Shown here: positions 56,641-64,000 of the stretch, piece by piece
How positions within the stretch are numbered: position 1 is the stretch's first letter
Layout: each line of letters opens with the position of its first letter
Assembly: GCF_001467535.1 (NCBI RefSeq)
Contig: NZ_LNZC01000020.1
Span: 51,140-115,139, forward strand
DNA length: 64,000 bases
Direction: 5' to 3'
Origin: Legionella worsleiensis
Lineage (GTDB): Bacteria > Pseudomonadota > Gammaproteobacteria > Legionellales > Legionellaceae
Translations under genes and position numbers: made by a program
The notes under the pieces: model-generated
Told to the model about the DNA's origin: nothing
What the model saw: the letters and a program-made list of their open reading frames with translations, nothing else
Database searches by the model: none

Positions 56641-56883
56641 TGGTCAGATTGCCTGTCTAATCAAGTTGCTGTGAAAAAACAGGTGGCACAGAGTGAATAA
56701 TCTCTGCGATATCGTACTATTAAAAACACTTCATGGGTTGATTGAGTGGAACAACAGTCTATTTAGGTATTGGTAGATTAGGGCAAGACACTAAATCACG
56801 AATATGTACATTATTGACTGCCTATTGGGGTGAGAAAAAAGGACGTAAAAATCCTAAACCACGCTTCTGCAAATGGTCTATTA

Positions 56884-56937
56884 TTTCATTGGGATTGATA
56901 GACTGTTTTCCTCGGCTGCAAGCAGCCGGGCTACTTG
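56884..56937 (+). repeat. Dispersed 54-bp repeat, copy 1
   Basis: Starts TTTCATTGGGATTGATAGAC and ends with GCTACTTG, containing the palindrome CGGCTGCAAGCAGCCG. A near-identical 53-bp copy lies at 60619-60671 in the same orientation. Confidence 0.8.
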
Positions 56938-56981
56938 TTGTGTATTCAAAGCTAGATGATTTAATTTTTGTCAATGACATT

Positions 56982-57004
56982 ATGAGGCAGCTTTGCTGCC
57001 TCAT
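56982..57004. terminator. Perfect stem-loop downstream of the second KPLWTF gene
   Basis: ATGAGGCAGC and GCTGCCTCAT form a 10-bp stem with a three-base loop, 20 bases beyond the stop of the minus-strand gene at 57025. Likely its terminator. Confidence 0.75.
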
Positions 57005-57024
57005 TTAAAAAGCAAGAGGTAGTT

Positions 57025-58521
57025 TTAGGGGGTAAATGACCGGACGCAGCGCACCAAGTAGTTGCTGGCCTTGATGACGGTGCCCTGAAAGCCATTGATA
57101 AAGCTCTGTACATAGGCGTTGTTTGCAGTGGACTCTGTAGAGCTCCAGTAGAACGCAGGTTGACCGCTTATAGCCGCACTGTTAGTGTACAGGCAGTTGA
57201 GCTGACCTGTCGCAGTTAAATTATTTCCTGCCGGCAGGAACCAATCGTTATAACAGGTATTTCCTGCCTGACATGGGGTATTGCCTTGTGAGTCTACTTC
57301 ATAATTATCACACAGTTGTGCTGCGTAAGGTACGCCGCCATTATTACCAACGACTGCAATAATAGCCGTTGTATTGCTTGCACCATCGACGTTGCTTTGA
57401 GCCCCGGCACCAACAAGCAGGTTAGCAGTCCCCCAATCAATCCCCAAGCTGTTATCATCAGCAGCTGCGATCAAATTATTCAATCCACCGTTTAAACAAG
57501 CAATCACGCCTCCAAAAGCAGGTTGGCCTACGGTGGTCGCTACATAAGTAAAGCCATTGACCAGTGTAGCGCCTCCTGCTGGAGTGTTAATGACAATATC
57601 TACCGCCCCTGCGGCATGAGCTGGTGTGACACCTGTTACTGTTGTTGAATTGACTACTTGAACACTTGTTGCTGGTACACCGCCAAAGTTGATGCCTGTA
57701 GTACCTGTTAACCCTGTTCCTGTTAAGATAAAGCCTGTTCCCCCGGATGTTGGGCCTGAAATGATATTAATACCTGTAAGCGTACTGCCTGATTGAATGG
57801 CAATGGCTGCGGTTAGTGCATTCGTATTGGTGCCCTGGATGGTGAAATTCGTTTGAGGCACCACCGTATTGCCTGGAGTGTACGTCAGAGTACAACTGCC
57901 CCCAGGCGGTACGATTGCACAGGTATTTCCTGTTTCTGTGACTTGTCCATCCAATGCCGTTCCGGTGAAACTGGAGGTAACATTCGTTGCTGCCACCTCA
58001 AGAGTTAAGTTAGTAATTGTGAGTTGTCCTGCTGATCCGTTTGCGGTTAATGTTAAAGGAGAACCGGTCAATGCAATCACAGCATCTGTTATTGGCGGAG
58101 CCTGAGTGATACGCAGGATATCGGCTCTACCTGGCCTATAGCATTGATTTTGGTTCGATTTTTGACAAACCACTGGCCCCCCGGTAATGGAACTGCTTAA
58201 TTGGCTACCGTTTATCCGTAAAGACAGAACACAAGAGTTTTTATTTCTGAGTACAAAAGTATTGCCGCACACATTGAGTCCCGAGGTGATTTGTGTAATA
58301 CCTCGAATAGGACGCATGCTTAAAGTATGTATTTTTTTTGATTGATTGGTGATTCGATATTGTACCGTGGCGGTGCCATTGGCAGGCACTGCAATCGTTG
58401 TGGCTGTGAGTGGTTCAAAAGTCCACAAGGGCTTGCCTGCGGAAGCGGTTGTCATTATTAACATGGAGATCAAAAACGAAAGTATTCTCATAAAAAAAAT
58501 CAAATTGCAGTTTCTTAACAT
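57025..58521 (-). CDS. Secreted KPLWTF-family protein with IPT/TIG and DUF1566 domains
   Basis: A 498-residue exported protein. The signal peptide (about 30 residues) ends near TTASAGKPLWTFEP. Two Ig-like segments follow as in the propeller protein at 35-38 kb (QYRITNQSKKIHTL; a second with TGSPLTLTANGSAGQLTITN and IQGTNTNALTAAI), then an IPT/TIG domain (about 255-330, IISGPTSGGTGFILTGTGL) and a C-terminal DUF1566 (Lcl-like) domain with DWFLPAGNNLTATGQLNCLY, YWSSTES and YLVRCVRSF. AAGGA eight bases upstream supports the ATG at 58521. DUF1566 proteins of Legionella include an adhesin; a surface or secreted role is inferred. Confidence 0.82.
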   Translation of the reverse strand: MLRNCNLIFFMRILSFLISMLIMTTASAGKPLWTFEPLTATTIAVPANGTATVQYRITNQSKKIHTLSMRPIRGITQITSGLNVCGNTFVLRNKNSCVLSLRINGSQLSSSITGGPVVCQKSNQNQCYRPGRADILRITQAPPITDAVIALTGSPLTLTANGSAGQLTITNLTLEVAATNVTSSFTGTALDGQVTETGNTCAIVPPGGSCTLTYTPGNTVVPQTNFTIQGTNTNALTAAIAIQSGSTLTGINIISGPTSGGTGFILTGTGLTGTTGINFGGVPATSVQVVNSTTVTGVTPAHAAGAVDIVINTPAGGATLVNGFTYVATTVGQPAFGGVIACLNGGLNNLIAAADDNSLGIDWGTANLLVGAGAQSNVDGASNTTAIIAVVGNNGGVPYAAQLCDNYEVDSQGNTPCQAGNTCYNDWFLPAGNNLTATGQLNCLYTNSAAISGQPAFYWSSTESTANNAYVQSFINGFQGTVIKASNYLVRCVRSFTP

Positions 58522-59047
58522 TGTTATTGTCCTTATGAAATGTAACTTAAGATGAACCCAATCCTATCGGTGAGGAACGCTATCCCGTTCATTTGTACTG
58601 CAATAGACCTGTATCGTTCTAAATTGAATGCGAATCGTCACAATTCAGTATATTTTTTTAATGACTTAAAATCAAAAAAACAGACAAAATCATAGGTTTA
58701 ATTTTCTGACTTAAACAGGCGTTTCGTTGATTTACATCCCATGCATTATAACGTTTTGCTCCTTGGGCTCAGGGATGAGTTTTTTTGCCCTGTTAACCAT
58801 GGCCGATTGTAATTTTTTTTATCACTAATATGATGCGCTTTTTTAGCTCAAAAAGGAGTTGTAGTGCCAAAATTTATATTTGTAACCGGAGCATCGGTTT
58901 GGAAAAATCAACTTTGTACGAGGTAGTGAAAAGCAAAACGGCAAGATCTGACCCCATTGACGTATCAGCTGCAGTTGTGCTTTATCAAGTTATTTGAATG
59001 CAAACCGAAAGTTATTTGTCATTGAGCTCTCTTTATCACGATTAATT
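58522..59047. other. Intergenic region with a half REP element
   Basis: 526 bases without a supported gene. The first part should hold the promoter of the minus-strand KPLWTF gene. Near 58931-58960 there is a half copy of the REP palindrome found twice at 60.5-61.0 kb. Confidence 0.55.
58931..58956 (+). repeat. Half REP element
   Basis: AAGCAAAACGGCAAGATC followed by TGACCCC matches the right arm of the two full REP palindromes at 60516 and 60955, including the adjoining CATTGA. The left arm is missing. Confidence 0.75.
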
Positions 59048-59842
59048 TCAGGTACTCGAAGACTGTTGATTGATCGGAGTTGCTTCTTCGGTAATATTTT
59101 GTTCTGATATCGACTCTGGTTTGAAGAACAGTGTACTGCCTATAGACGGGAACGCAAATCTTAGCGCTTTGAAAGAACTCCAGGCAGGGGCATCGACCGG
59201 AGAAGGTATTAAATTATATTGGCTTAAGCGTATTTGTACCGATGAAATTGTTGTGGTTGTTTTTATCTCCCACAAAATACAATCAACTATGGGTTTACAG
59301 AATTGGTTGGCTGCGGCTTTACAATAAAAAGTGATAGCATCATGCGTGCGTTTTTCCCAGTATGTTTGTATATTTTCCTTTGCTTTGATAACGCCTGGAA
59401 AACGACCTTCGATAAGAAGACCCGCGACAAGATTTGAAAGTGGAGAATTCCATTTTTCCAAAATATTAACTAAAGATTCGAGCTTTTTTTCATCAACTAT
59501 TATTTCGGGAATAATTTTTTTTAAAAATATTCGGTATTTCTCTGCTAAAATCAGCATGAAAAAAATATCATATAATTCCGCGGCTTCTCGTTTTGTTAAG
59601 TATTGATACCAGTCAGAAGGTATACTCTGGATTAGAGATACCAAGGCGGTGGCTTCCTTTTCCGGTAAACTTTTACATAAAACACTTAGTAACGATTTTT
59701 TACCTAGATCAAGGGGTAATGTCGTGCTATAGGGTTGGTCAATGGCTATTGAGGCTGCCAACAAAGCTACCTTCTCTAACAAATCTGATGACAGGGTCGT
59801 TTGTTGAATACGGTGGCGCAATGCTTTATTCCAGGTTGGCAT
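59048..59842 (-). CDS. Orphan helical protein, effector candidate
   Basis: A 264-residue protein of no recognised family, predicted largely helical (LLEKVALLAASIAID, TKREAAELYDIFFMLILAEKYRIFLKK, NPLSNLVAGLL-like segments). No signal peptide. The last 25 residues are rich in Glu, Ser, Thr and Gln (ESISEQNITEEATPINQQSS), fitting an E-block type Dot/Icm signal. GAG lies seven bases before the ATG. It sits alone in a repeat-rich, decaying neighbourhood. Confidence 0.6.
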   Translation of the reverse strand: MPTWNKALRHRIQQTTLSSDLLEKVALLAASIAIDQPYSTTLPLDLGKKSLLSVLCKSLPEKEATALVSLIQSIPSDWYQYLTKREAAELYDIFFMLILAEKYRIFLKKIIPEIIVDEKKLESLVNILEKWNSPLSNLVAGLLIEGRFPGVIKAKENIQTYWEKRTHDAITFYCKAAANQFCKPIVDCILWEIKTTTTISSVQIRLSQYNLIPSPVDAPAWSSFKALRFAFPSIGSTLFFKPESISEQNITEEATPINQQSSST

Positions 59843-60019
59843 ATTAATTCTCGGTCACATCTAAATGCACGAAATTTTTGCATAATTGCATAAGTATTGG
59901 AAGTTTTATTTCTGATACTTTTAGATTTTTCATTACTTTTTCACAATACCATATGTATTGCCCAGTCCTGACCGGTGCAAAACCTGTACGCATAATCAAG
60001 GTCTGGCTATTGGGCATAT

Positions 60020-60260
60020 GGCCTAGTGTGTAAGTCGGAGCTGTTTTGTGACAGTATTTCACATTACAAATAAACTTAAAAGCCTATAAAGCAGTCATTG
60101 TTAATGATATGAATCTTTCAGTTTAGAGCAACCAAACTTAAAAATTTACGAAAGATAGTTTTTTGCTTTAAAGTGCTGCAATTATGCTTAATAGTTCCAA
60201 CTATTTTAGTGAAAAGAGAACAAAGTTGTCGCAAAACAGCTCCGACGTACACACTAGGCC
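60020..60260. mobile_element. Small element bounded by 34-bp inverted repeats
   Basis: Bases 60020-60053 (starting GGCCTAGTGTGTAAGTCGGA) and 60227-60260 (ending ACACACTAGGCC) are inverted repeats matching at 32 of 34 positions around 173 bases without a gene. They look like the ends of an internally deleted insertion element. No target-site duplication is evident. Confidence 0.6.
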
Positions 60261-60442
60261 AAATAAATGTAAAACTTACAGGAAACCCTTGTCAGTACCG
60301 AAGACGACCTCTTTTGTATATTAAAGGATGTCTTAAGAATCCAGGTCGATGTCAAGTCTCGAAAAATACGTGGAATCAGCATCTATAGCAATGTGTAATA
60401 CAAAAAATGAATTTAATAAAATAGCGTGAAAAGGAAGTAGGG

Positions 60443-60515
60443 ATGAGTGACCTTAAAATTAGATTTGCAACTAAAAATGATACCAATTTAATTCTTCAAT
60501 TTATTAAAACCATTA
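60443..60515 (+). pseudogene. GNAT acetyltransferase gene stub cut by a REP element
   Basis: An ATG with GGAAG upstream starts MSDLKIRFATKNDTNLILQF, the N-terminal strand and helix of a GNAT protein, then after about 24 codons the sequence changes to the REP element beginning at 60516. The rest of the gene is missing. Confidence 0.65.
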
Positions 60516-60594
60516 GGGTCAGATCTTGCCTTTTGCCTCTATATCACATCATGCCTATTTCTACAGATCAAAGGCAAAAGAAAAGATCTGACCC
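60516..60594. repeat. REP/REPIN palindrome, copy 1
   Basis: A 79-bp element with arms beginning GGGTCAGATCTTGCC and ending GATCTGACCC. It differs from copy 2 at three positions, two of them in the right arm, so its pairing has two mismatches. It is preceded by AACCATTA-like sequence also found before copy 2. Confidence 0.85.
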
Positions 60595-60618
60595 CATATC
60601 CAGACCCCATATCCGGTG

Positions 60619-60671
60619 TTTCATTGGGATTGATAGACTGTTTCCCCGGCTGCAAGCAGCCGGGCTACTTG
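60619..60671 (+). repeat. Dispersed 53-bp repeat, copy 2
   Basis: Nearly identical to 56884-56937, with CCCGGCTGCAAGCAGCCGGG forming a perfect palindrome. It lies 24 bases after REP copy 1. A further GGGCTACTTGCTG string occurs at about 62477. Confidence 0.8.
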
Positions 60672-61194
60672 CTGTTTCCTAAATCGTTTAGTGGAATCCA
60701 AGTTTATTATTTGAAGTTAATCAATATCTGGTTATCCTTTGATATAGAGAACTCTGGTATTAATTTAATTGTTGGAGTAATATTGCGCACTGGGCAATTA
60801 AAGAGCAAAAACTTATTAATCTCGAACATAAATAAGCTATATATTCATAAATAAAGGCTTCATAAATCGTTCCGCCATAACTCATTGATTAATAAAAACC
60901 TAAAGAATCGAGTAACTGAAAGTAACATCTTTTAGGATGTAGTCATAACCATTAGGGTCAGATCTTGCCTTTTGCCTCTATATCACATCATGCTTATTTC
61001 TACAGATCAAAGGCAAAAGGCAAGATCTGACCCCATTGATATTCAATATAATTTCAACACCAATATTGTCCTCACATGCGTCATGGGTCTGGATTTATAA
61101 TGGGGGGCATGCCATTATCCAAGATCTTGAAAGTAGCTAGCTTATGGATATTTTGTTTGTAAATGCTATGAGCAATTATTAAGTACTCTTATAA
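60672..61194. other. Non-coding stretch holding REP copy 2
   Basis: About 520 bases without a supported gene. Apart from the REP palindrome at 60955-61033 I see nothing definite; the last 150 bases must hold the promoter of the DUF6161-like gene. Confidence 0.5.
60955..61033. repeat. REP/REPIN palindrome, copy 2
   Basis: A 79-bp element with perfect 23-bp arms (60955-60977 and 61011-61033), each starting GGGTCAGATC when read inward, separated by 33 bases. Arms with GGGTCAGATC-type ends fit extragenic palindromes mobilised by REP-associated tyrosine transposases; none is in the window. Confidence 0.9.
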
Positions 61195-62376
61195 ATGGAC
61201 AAAAAAGAAAAAAGTGCTGTATTTTTATCATTAAAATTCGCGGATAGAGAAATAGATTTTCATAGTCCAGAAGAACTTCAAAAATTCAACCAAAGTGAAA
61301 ATCAAGCTTGGTCATGGTTAAGTGCGGCCGTACAAAAAGATAATAACTTGGGTCCGATAGCGAATGTCTATAATAATTTTTGGAACGCCCTTAGTGAATT
61401 TATTGGAGGTTACAATCGAGTAAAGGATAATGAAGATCAAATTGCGAATCTTAAAAATCAGCTAAACAACAAAACAAAAACCGCAATAACTCAAAATTAC
61501 ATTTTATATGATAGTCCTGATGGACGATTTGTTAATCAATGTAAAGATACCCATGATGTTCAAGTAGCAGGCTATTGTTTGGCATTTCTTATGAAAGCTA
61601 AAATTACTTTCAATTCAAGTACTTCATTAGAAGGTTGTTATTGGGCTATCCAATACATGCATGGTAACACGAAAACCGTTGCAGCTATTCAGAAAAGTCT
61701 TGAGTTAACCAAAAGAGACTGGGAAGCAAAATTTTCCTACCAATATGGTGAGGCCAAGAACAATAATGACGAAATCAGTCAGCAAATAGAGCTTTTGAAA
61801 TCTCAGTATGAAGAGTTGGTGGTGAAAACTAATGGACAGTTGGAAAAACAAGAAGCAGATTTCAAGTCCAAAATTCAAGAGTCTGAAGAAAAGCTTAATG
61901 ATATTGCGCATACTTATGATAACAAATTAGCACTACAATCCTCAGTAAACTATTGGACAGGTAAAAAGGATAGTCATAAAAATATAATGATATGGGTTGG
62001 GATTGGAACACTTGCTCTTGCGTGTCTAACAGGTGGTGGATTTGTTTGGGCTGCTTATGAATTGTTACAAGAAACAATTGCTCAAGTCCCGCTTTGGAAA
62101 CTTGGTTTTATGCTTGCAATATCCTCTTTTGGAGTCTGGTTAACTCGCCTTTCAGCAAAAATATTCATCTCTAATCTACATTTATGGACGGATAGCTCCG
62201 AACGTGTAACGATGATTCAAACATACTTGGCTCTTTTGCGAGAAGGAAGTGGCCCTAAAGATGATGAGCGTCAACTAATTCTACAAACTTTATTTAGACC
62301 AAGTGCTACAGGTTTTGTGTATGAAGAAGGTCCAACAGGATTTCATGAAATACTTGCTCAAAAACTTATAAAATAG
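61195..62376 (+). CDS. DUF6161-like membrane protein with coiled coil
   Basis: A 393-residue protein. The N-terminal 190 residues are soluble (VFLSLKFADREIDFHSPEEL, NWALSEF-like helices), a long coiled coil spans about 190-250, and two membrane helices follow (IMIWVGIGTLALACLTGGGFVWAAY and LGFMLAISSFGVWLTRLSA), then a conserved C-terminal segment (SNLHLWTDSSERVTMIQTYLALL and PSATGFVYEEGPTGFHE). The tail pattern fits DUF6161, a family without known function. The ribosome-binding site is weak. Its location among repeats and beside other membrane genes suggests horizontally acquired DNA. Confidence 0.75.
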   Translation: MDKKEKSAVFLSLKFADREIDFHSPEELQKFNQSENQAWSWLSAAVQKDNNLGPIANVYNNFWNALSEFIGGYNRVKDNEDQIANLKNQLNNKTKTAITQNYILYDSPDGRFVNQCKDTHDVQVAGYCLAFLMKAKITFNSSTSLEGCYWAIQYMHGNTKTVAAIQKSLELTKRDWEAKFSYQYGEAKNNNDEISQQIELLKSQYEELVVKTNGQLEKQEADFKSKIQESEEKLNDIAHTYDNKLALQSSVNYWTGKKDSHKNIMIWVGIGTLALACLTGGGFVWAAYELLQETIAQVPLWKLGFMLAISSFGVWLTRLSAKIFISNLHLWTDSSERVTMIQTYLALLREGSGPKDDERQLILQTLFRPSATGFVYEEGPTGFHEILAQKLIK

Positions 62377-62590
62377 ATGTTAAAAGCTCATACTTTCGTA
62401 ATAAAAAGATTATAAATTATTTTTTTTTATCTGTGAAACCCCACCAATGTCCCCTCATACCCATTGATATTCTAGGGCTACTTGCTGGCCCCGTTAGTTT
62501 TTCCTCTAAGTCAAACTTAAAAATCGTTATAAAAAGACTGGGCACTTAATTTGCATGATTTTTGAAATGAATAACTAAATCGAGATGTAT

Positions 62591-63520
62591 ATGAATAAGA
62601 TGATATTAATTTTAATATGTAACTTTATCTTTATAATGACTGGTTATTCTGCGGAGCAAAAAAAAATATCTTCAATAATTAATTATCCCATACTGATTGA
62701 ATCAGCAATTAAAATTGCAAATCAATCTTTAACGAATTATCAAATTGATGCAAAGAATGAGGATAATAAAAAAAATAAAACTGATTGGTGGATGGTCGGA
62801 GTAACATTTTTCCTTGGTTGTGGTCAAATTGGATTATTTTGGTGGCAATTAAGGCTTATTCGAGACAGCCTTGACGATACTAAAATTACAGCACTAGCTG
62901 CTAAAGAAACTGCTGATGCTGCACGGAACCAAGCAGAAGTGGCTCAAAAAGGATTTTTTGCTTCTCACCGGCCTTGGATACCAGCAAATGTTCTAATTGG
63001 TGGCCCACTTGAATATGATATTAATGGGATGAATATTAACTTGATGTTTAATCTAACCAATATCGGACATTCACCTGCCATAAATACGTGGGTTCATTTT
63101 AAAGCAGTTGTACCAGCTATTGGGATTGACGCAAATTTTGATCCTAGGAAAATTCAAGAGCAAATATTGGAAGAAGCTAGAAGTAAACCAAATGATTTTC
63201 TCGGGCATGTTGTTTTTCCGGGTCAAACAACATCCCAATATATTTCAACGACTGTTAGTAATGAAGAACTTCAAAGAATTACAAATAAGACTACACTTGT
63301 TCACATCGTCATCATTGGCTGTATAGATTATGGTTCCACATTTGAGGAGGGTCATCATCAAACAGGTTTTATTTTAGAACTTCGAAGAAGTGACCGCCCT
63401 CGAGAAGAAGTTCAGAGACAGAACCGAAATCCCTCAGCAATTTTCATTGATGATGGTAATATTCCAATGGAAGACCTTCGTCTTTTCAAACATGTTATCA
63501 ATGGATTTACTGCAAGCTAA
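62591..63520 (+). CDS. Exported/membrane protein of unknown function
   Basis: A 309-residue protein: an N-terminal signal-like segment (MILILICNFIFIMTGYSAEQ), one membrane helix (WWMVGVTFFLGCGQIGLFWW, about residues 60-80), a short Ala-rich coiled coil (AAKETADAARNQAEVAQ) and a C-terminal beta-rich domain starting SHRPWIPANVLIGGP. The helix-plus-coil-plus-beta-domain layout is common among bacterial proteins of unknown role, often in accessory islands. The ATG at 62591 has GAG six bases upstream. The end overlaps the convergent gene by four bases. Confidence 0.7.
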   Translation: MNKMILILICNFIFIMTGYSAEQKKISSIINYPILIESAIKIANQSLTNYQIDAKNEDNKKNKTDWWMVGVTFFLGCGQIGLFWWQLRLIRDSLDDTKITALAAKETADAARNQAEVAQKGFFASHRPWIPANVLIGGPLEYDINGMNINLMFNLTNIGHSPAINTWVHFKAVVPAIGIDANFDPRKIQEQILEEARSKPNDFLGHVVFPGQTTSQYISTTVSNEELQRITNKTTLVHIVIIGCIDYGSTFEEGHHQTGFILELRRSDRPREEVQRQNRNPSAIFIDDGNIPMEDLRLFKHVINGFTAS

Positions 63521-63987
63521 AGATATAAAATAATAATTTCACCATTAATTTTTCTGTTATAGCACTTTGAGGTGGTCAAGAAAGGAATATTCGTTCTTAG
63601 CCGATTATTAATACTTGAAATAAACGCTGAAATTGCAGCAATGAACGCTGAGATAGATGCTATAGTTGTATTGGTAAGAAAAATAAATCTTTCATTCTTT
63701 AATTCTGCAAGTACTGAAGACAAATAACTGTAGTGAACACAATGTTTTTCTTTTTGCGTAAATGTTACAAAGAGTGTTACTAAGCTACCATCTGAATTTT
63801 TATATTTGTATTTCTCTGCTAAATAATAATGAAGACGTCCAAATATTATTTCTGGGTTACTTTTTAGTTTTTGGGATATCTTGTGTATATCTATTGGAAT
63901 GAGATTTTTAGATTCATGCGTATTCCGGAGGACTTGATCACTAATTCCGTTAGGCATTTGATCACCGATTCCGGAGTATTTGATCAC
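63517..63987 (-). pseudogene. Conserved hypothetical membrane protein, N-terminus replaced by IS sequence
   Basis: An open frame of 156 codons. The first 23-24 codons are read from the IS21-like terminus, so the native start is lost. The remainder is a conserved protein: IDIHKISQKLKSNPEIIFGRLHYYL, KEKHCVHYSYLSSVLAEL and a C-terminal hydrophobic segment (TIASISAFIAAISAFISSI). Similar proteins occur widely in mobile islands; function unknown. The GTG at 63987 may give a chimeric product. Confidence 0.65.
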
Positions 63988-64000
63988 TTCAACGCCTCAC
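63917..64000. mobile_element. Terminus of an IS21-family-like insertion sequence
   Basis: Starts TGCGTATTCCGGAGGACTTG and holds three spaced TGATCA motifs alternating with ATTCCG (GGACTTGATCAC, GCATTTGATCACCGATTCCG, GTATTTGATCAC), the repeated transposase-binding pattern of IS21-family ends. The body, with istA/istB, should lie beyond the window. Confidence 0.75.

Larger units (their letters stand above)
56054..56981. other. Gene-poor, decaying stretch with remnants and repeats
   Basis: No intact gene is supported. On the minus strand 56339-56458 reads protein-like (RHATQRTDEALLSRALLRKE, LISKIQKKYNS, stop) without a start, probably the 3' end of a lost gene; a different minus frame (56377-56598) is a less convincing 73-codon ORF. 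A plus-strand frame at 56742 (GQDTKSRICTLLTAYWGEKK) also looks like a fragment. A hairpin at 56613-56640 and a repeat copy at 56884-56937 lie here. Confidence 0.45.

Noticed and set aside
60173..60388. 71-codon plus-strand open frame, and a 72-codon minus-strand frame at 59844-60062 sharing KTAPTYTLG
   Set aside because: The shared peptide only reflects translation of the two 34-bp inverted repeats; neither frame has coding character elsewhere.
60646..60665. GC palindrome considered as an integron attC or integrase attachment site
   Set aside because: No integrase, no cassette structure and no conserved attC core pairs; only a dispersed repeat can be supported.
1..64000. tRNA, rRNA or riboswitch genes
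   Set aside because: No cloverleaf, rRNA segment or recognisable riboswitch core was seen by eye; a tRNAscan or Infernal run would be decisive.

Overview
The window looks like a chromosomal segment of a Legionella species (gamma-proteobacterium, moderately AT-rich). Support comes from several genes built like Dot/Icm effectors (ankyrin repeats, kinase-like folds, Ser/Glu-rich C-termini), a kaiBC pair beside a PAS/GGDEF/EAL gene, a Fur-controlled aerobactin-type synthetase with two MFS transporters (the layout of legiobactin loci), and a paralogous family of secreted proteins that start with KPLWTF. The species cannot be fixed from the sequence alone.

Layout. 0-2.2 kb: end of a suf Fe-S operon (sufS fragment, sufU, MIP18-family gene) overlapping epmA. 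2.3-10.5 kb: housekeeping genes (rlpA, rlmM-like, radC, coaBC, dut, algC), interrupted at 4.0-6.3 kb by a kinase-like/ankyrin effector gene whose frame is broken at a pentanucleotide repeat. 10.6-18.2 kb: a second kinase-like/ankyrin protein, a TPR-methyltransferase fusion, rdgB, a DMT transporter, a YdjC/ChbG deacetylase and a GtrA/GtrB pair. 18.4-28.8 kb: one eleven-gene operon, hypABFCDE followed by the four subunits of a group 3b cytosolic NAD(P)-linked [NiFe] hydrogenase and its maturation protease. 28.8-33.05 kb: Fur box, NIS siderophore synthetase and two MFS transporters, translationally coupled.

33.5-43 kb: MltD-like lytic transglycosylase, a large secreted beta-propeller protein made of 144-bp coding repeats, kaiB-kaiC (kaiC opens out of frame at an A8 tract), and a divergent PAS-GAF-GGDEF-EAL protein. 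43-46.3 kb: two convergent orphan genes; the first carries a residue pattern matching OspF/SpvC phosphothreonine lyases. 46.6-53.6 kb: GNAT, CHASE-GGDEF cyclase, WYL regulator, VOC and GyrI-like small-molecule proteins, a MITE-like palindromic element, a bactofilin-like protein and a peptide deformylase.

53.7-64 kb is accessory and decaying: a hipB-like antitoxin pseudogene, an ankyrin effector with a damaged 5' end, a RimJ-type acetyltransferase, the second KPLWTF protein, an orphan effector-like gene, two intact REP palindromes plus a half copy, a 34-bp inverted-repeat element, a truncated GNAT gene, two membrane proteins of unknown role (one DUF6161-like) and the terminus of an IS21-like element that has cut into a third gene.

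The most interesting items are the phosphothreonine-lyase-like gene (43.1-44.8 kb), the two homopolymer/short-repeat frame switches (ankyrin-kinase gene and kaiC), the MITE and REP elements, and the membrane-protein cluster at 61-64 kb.
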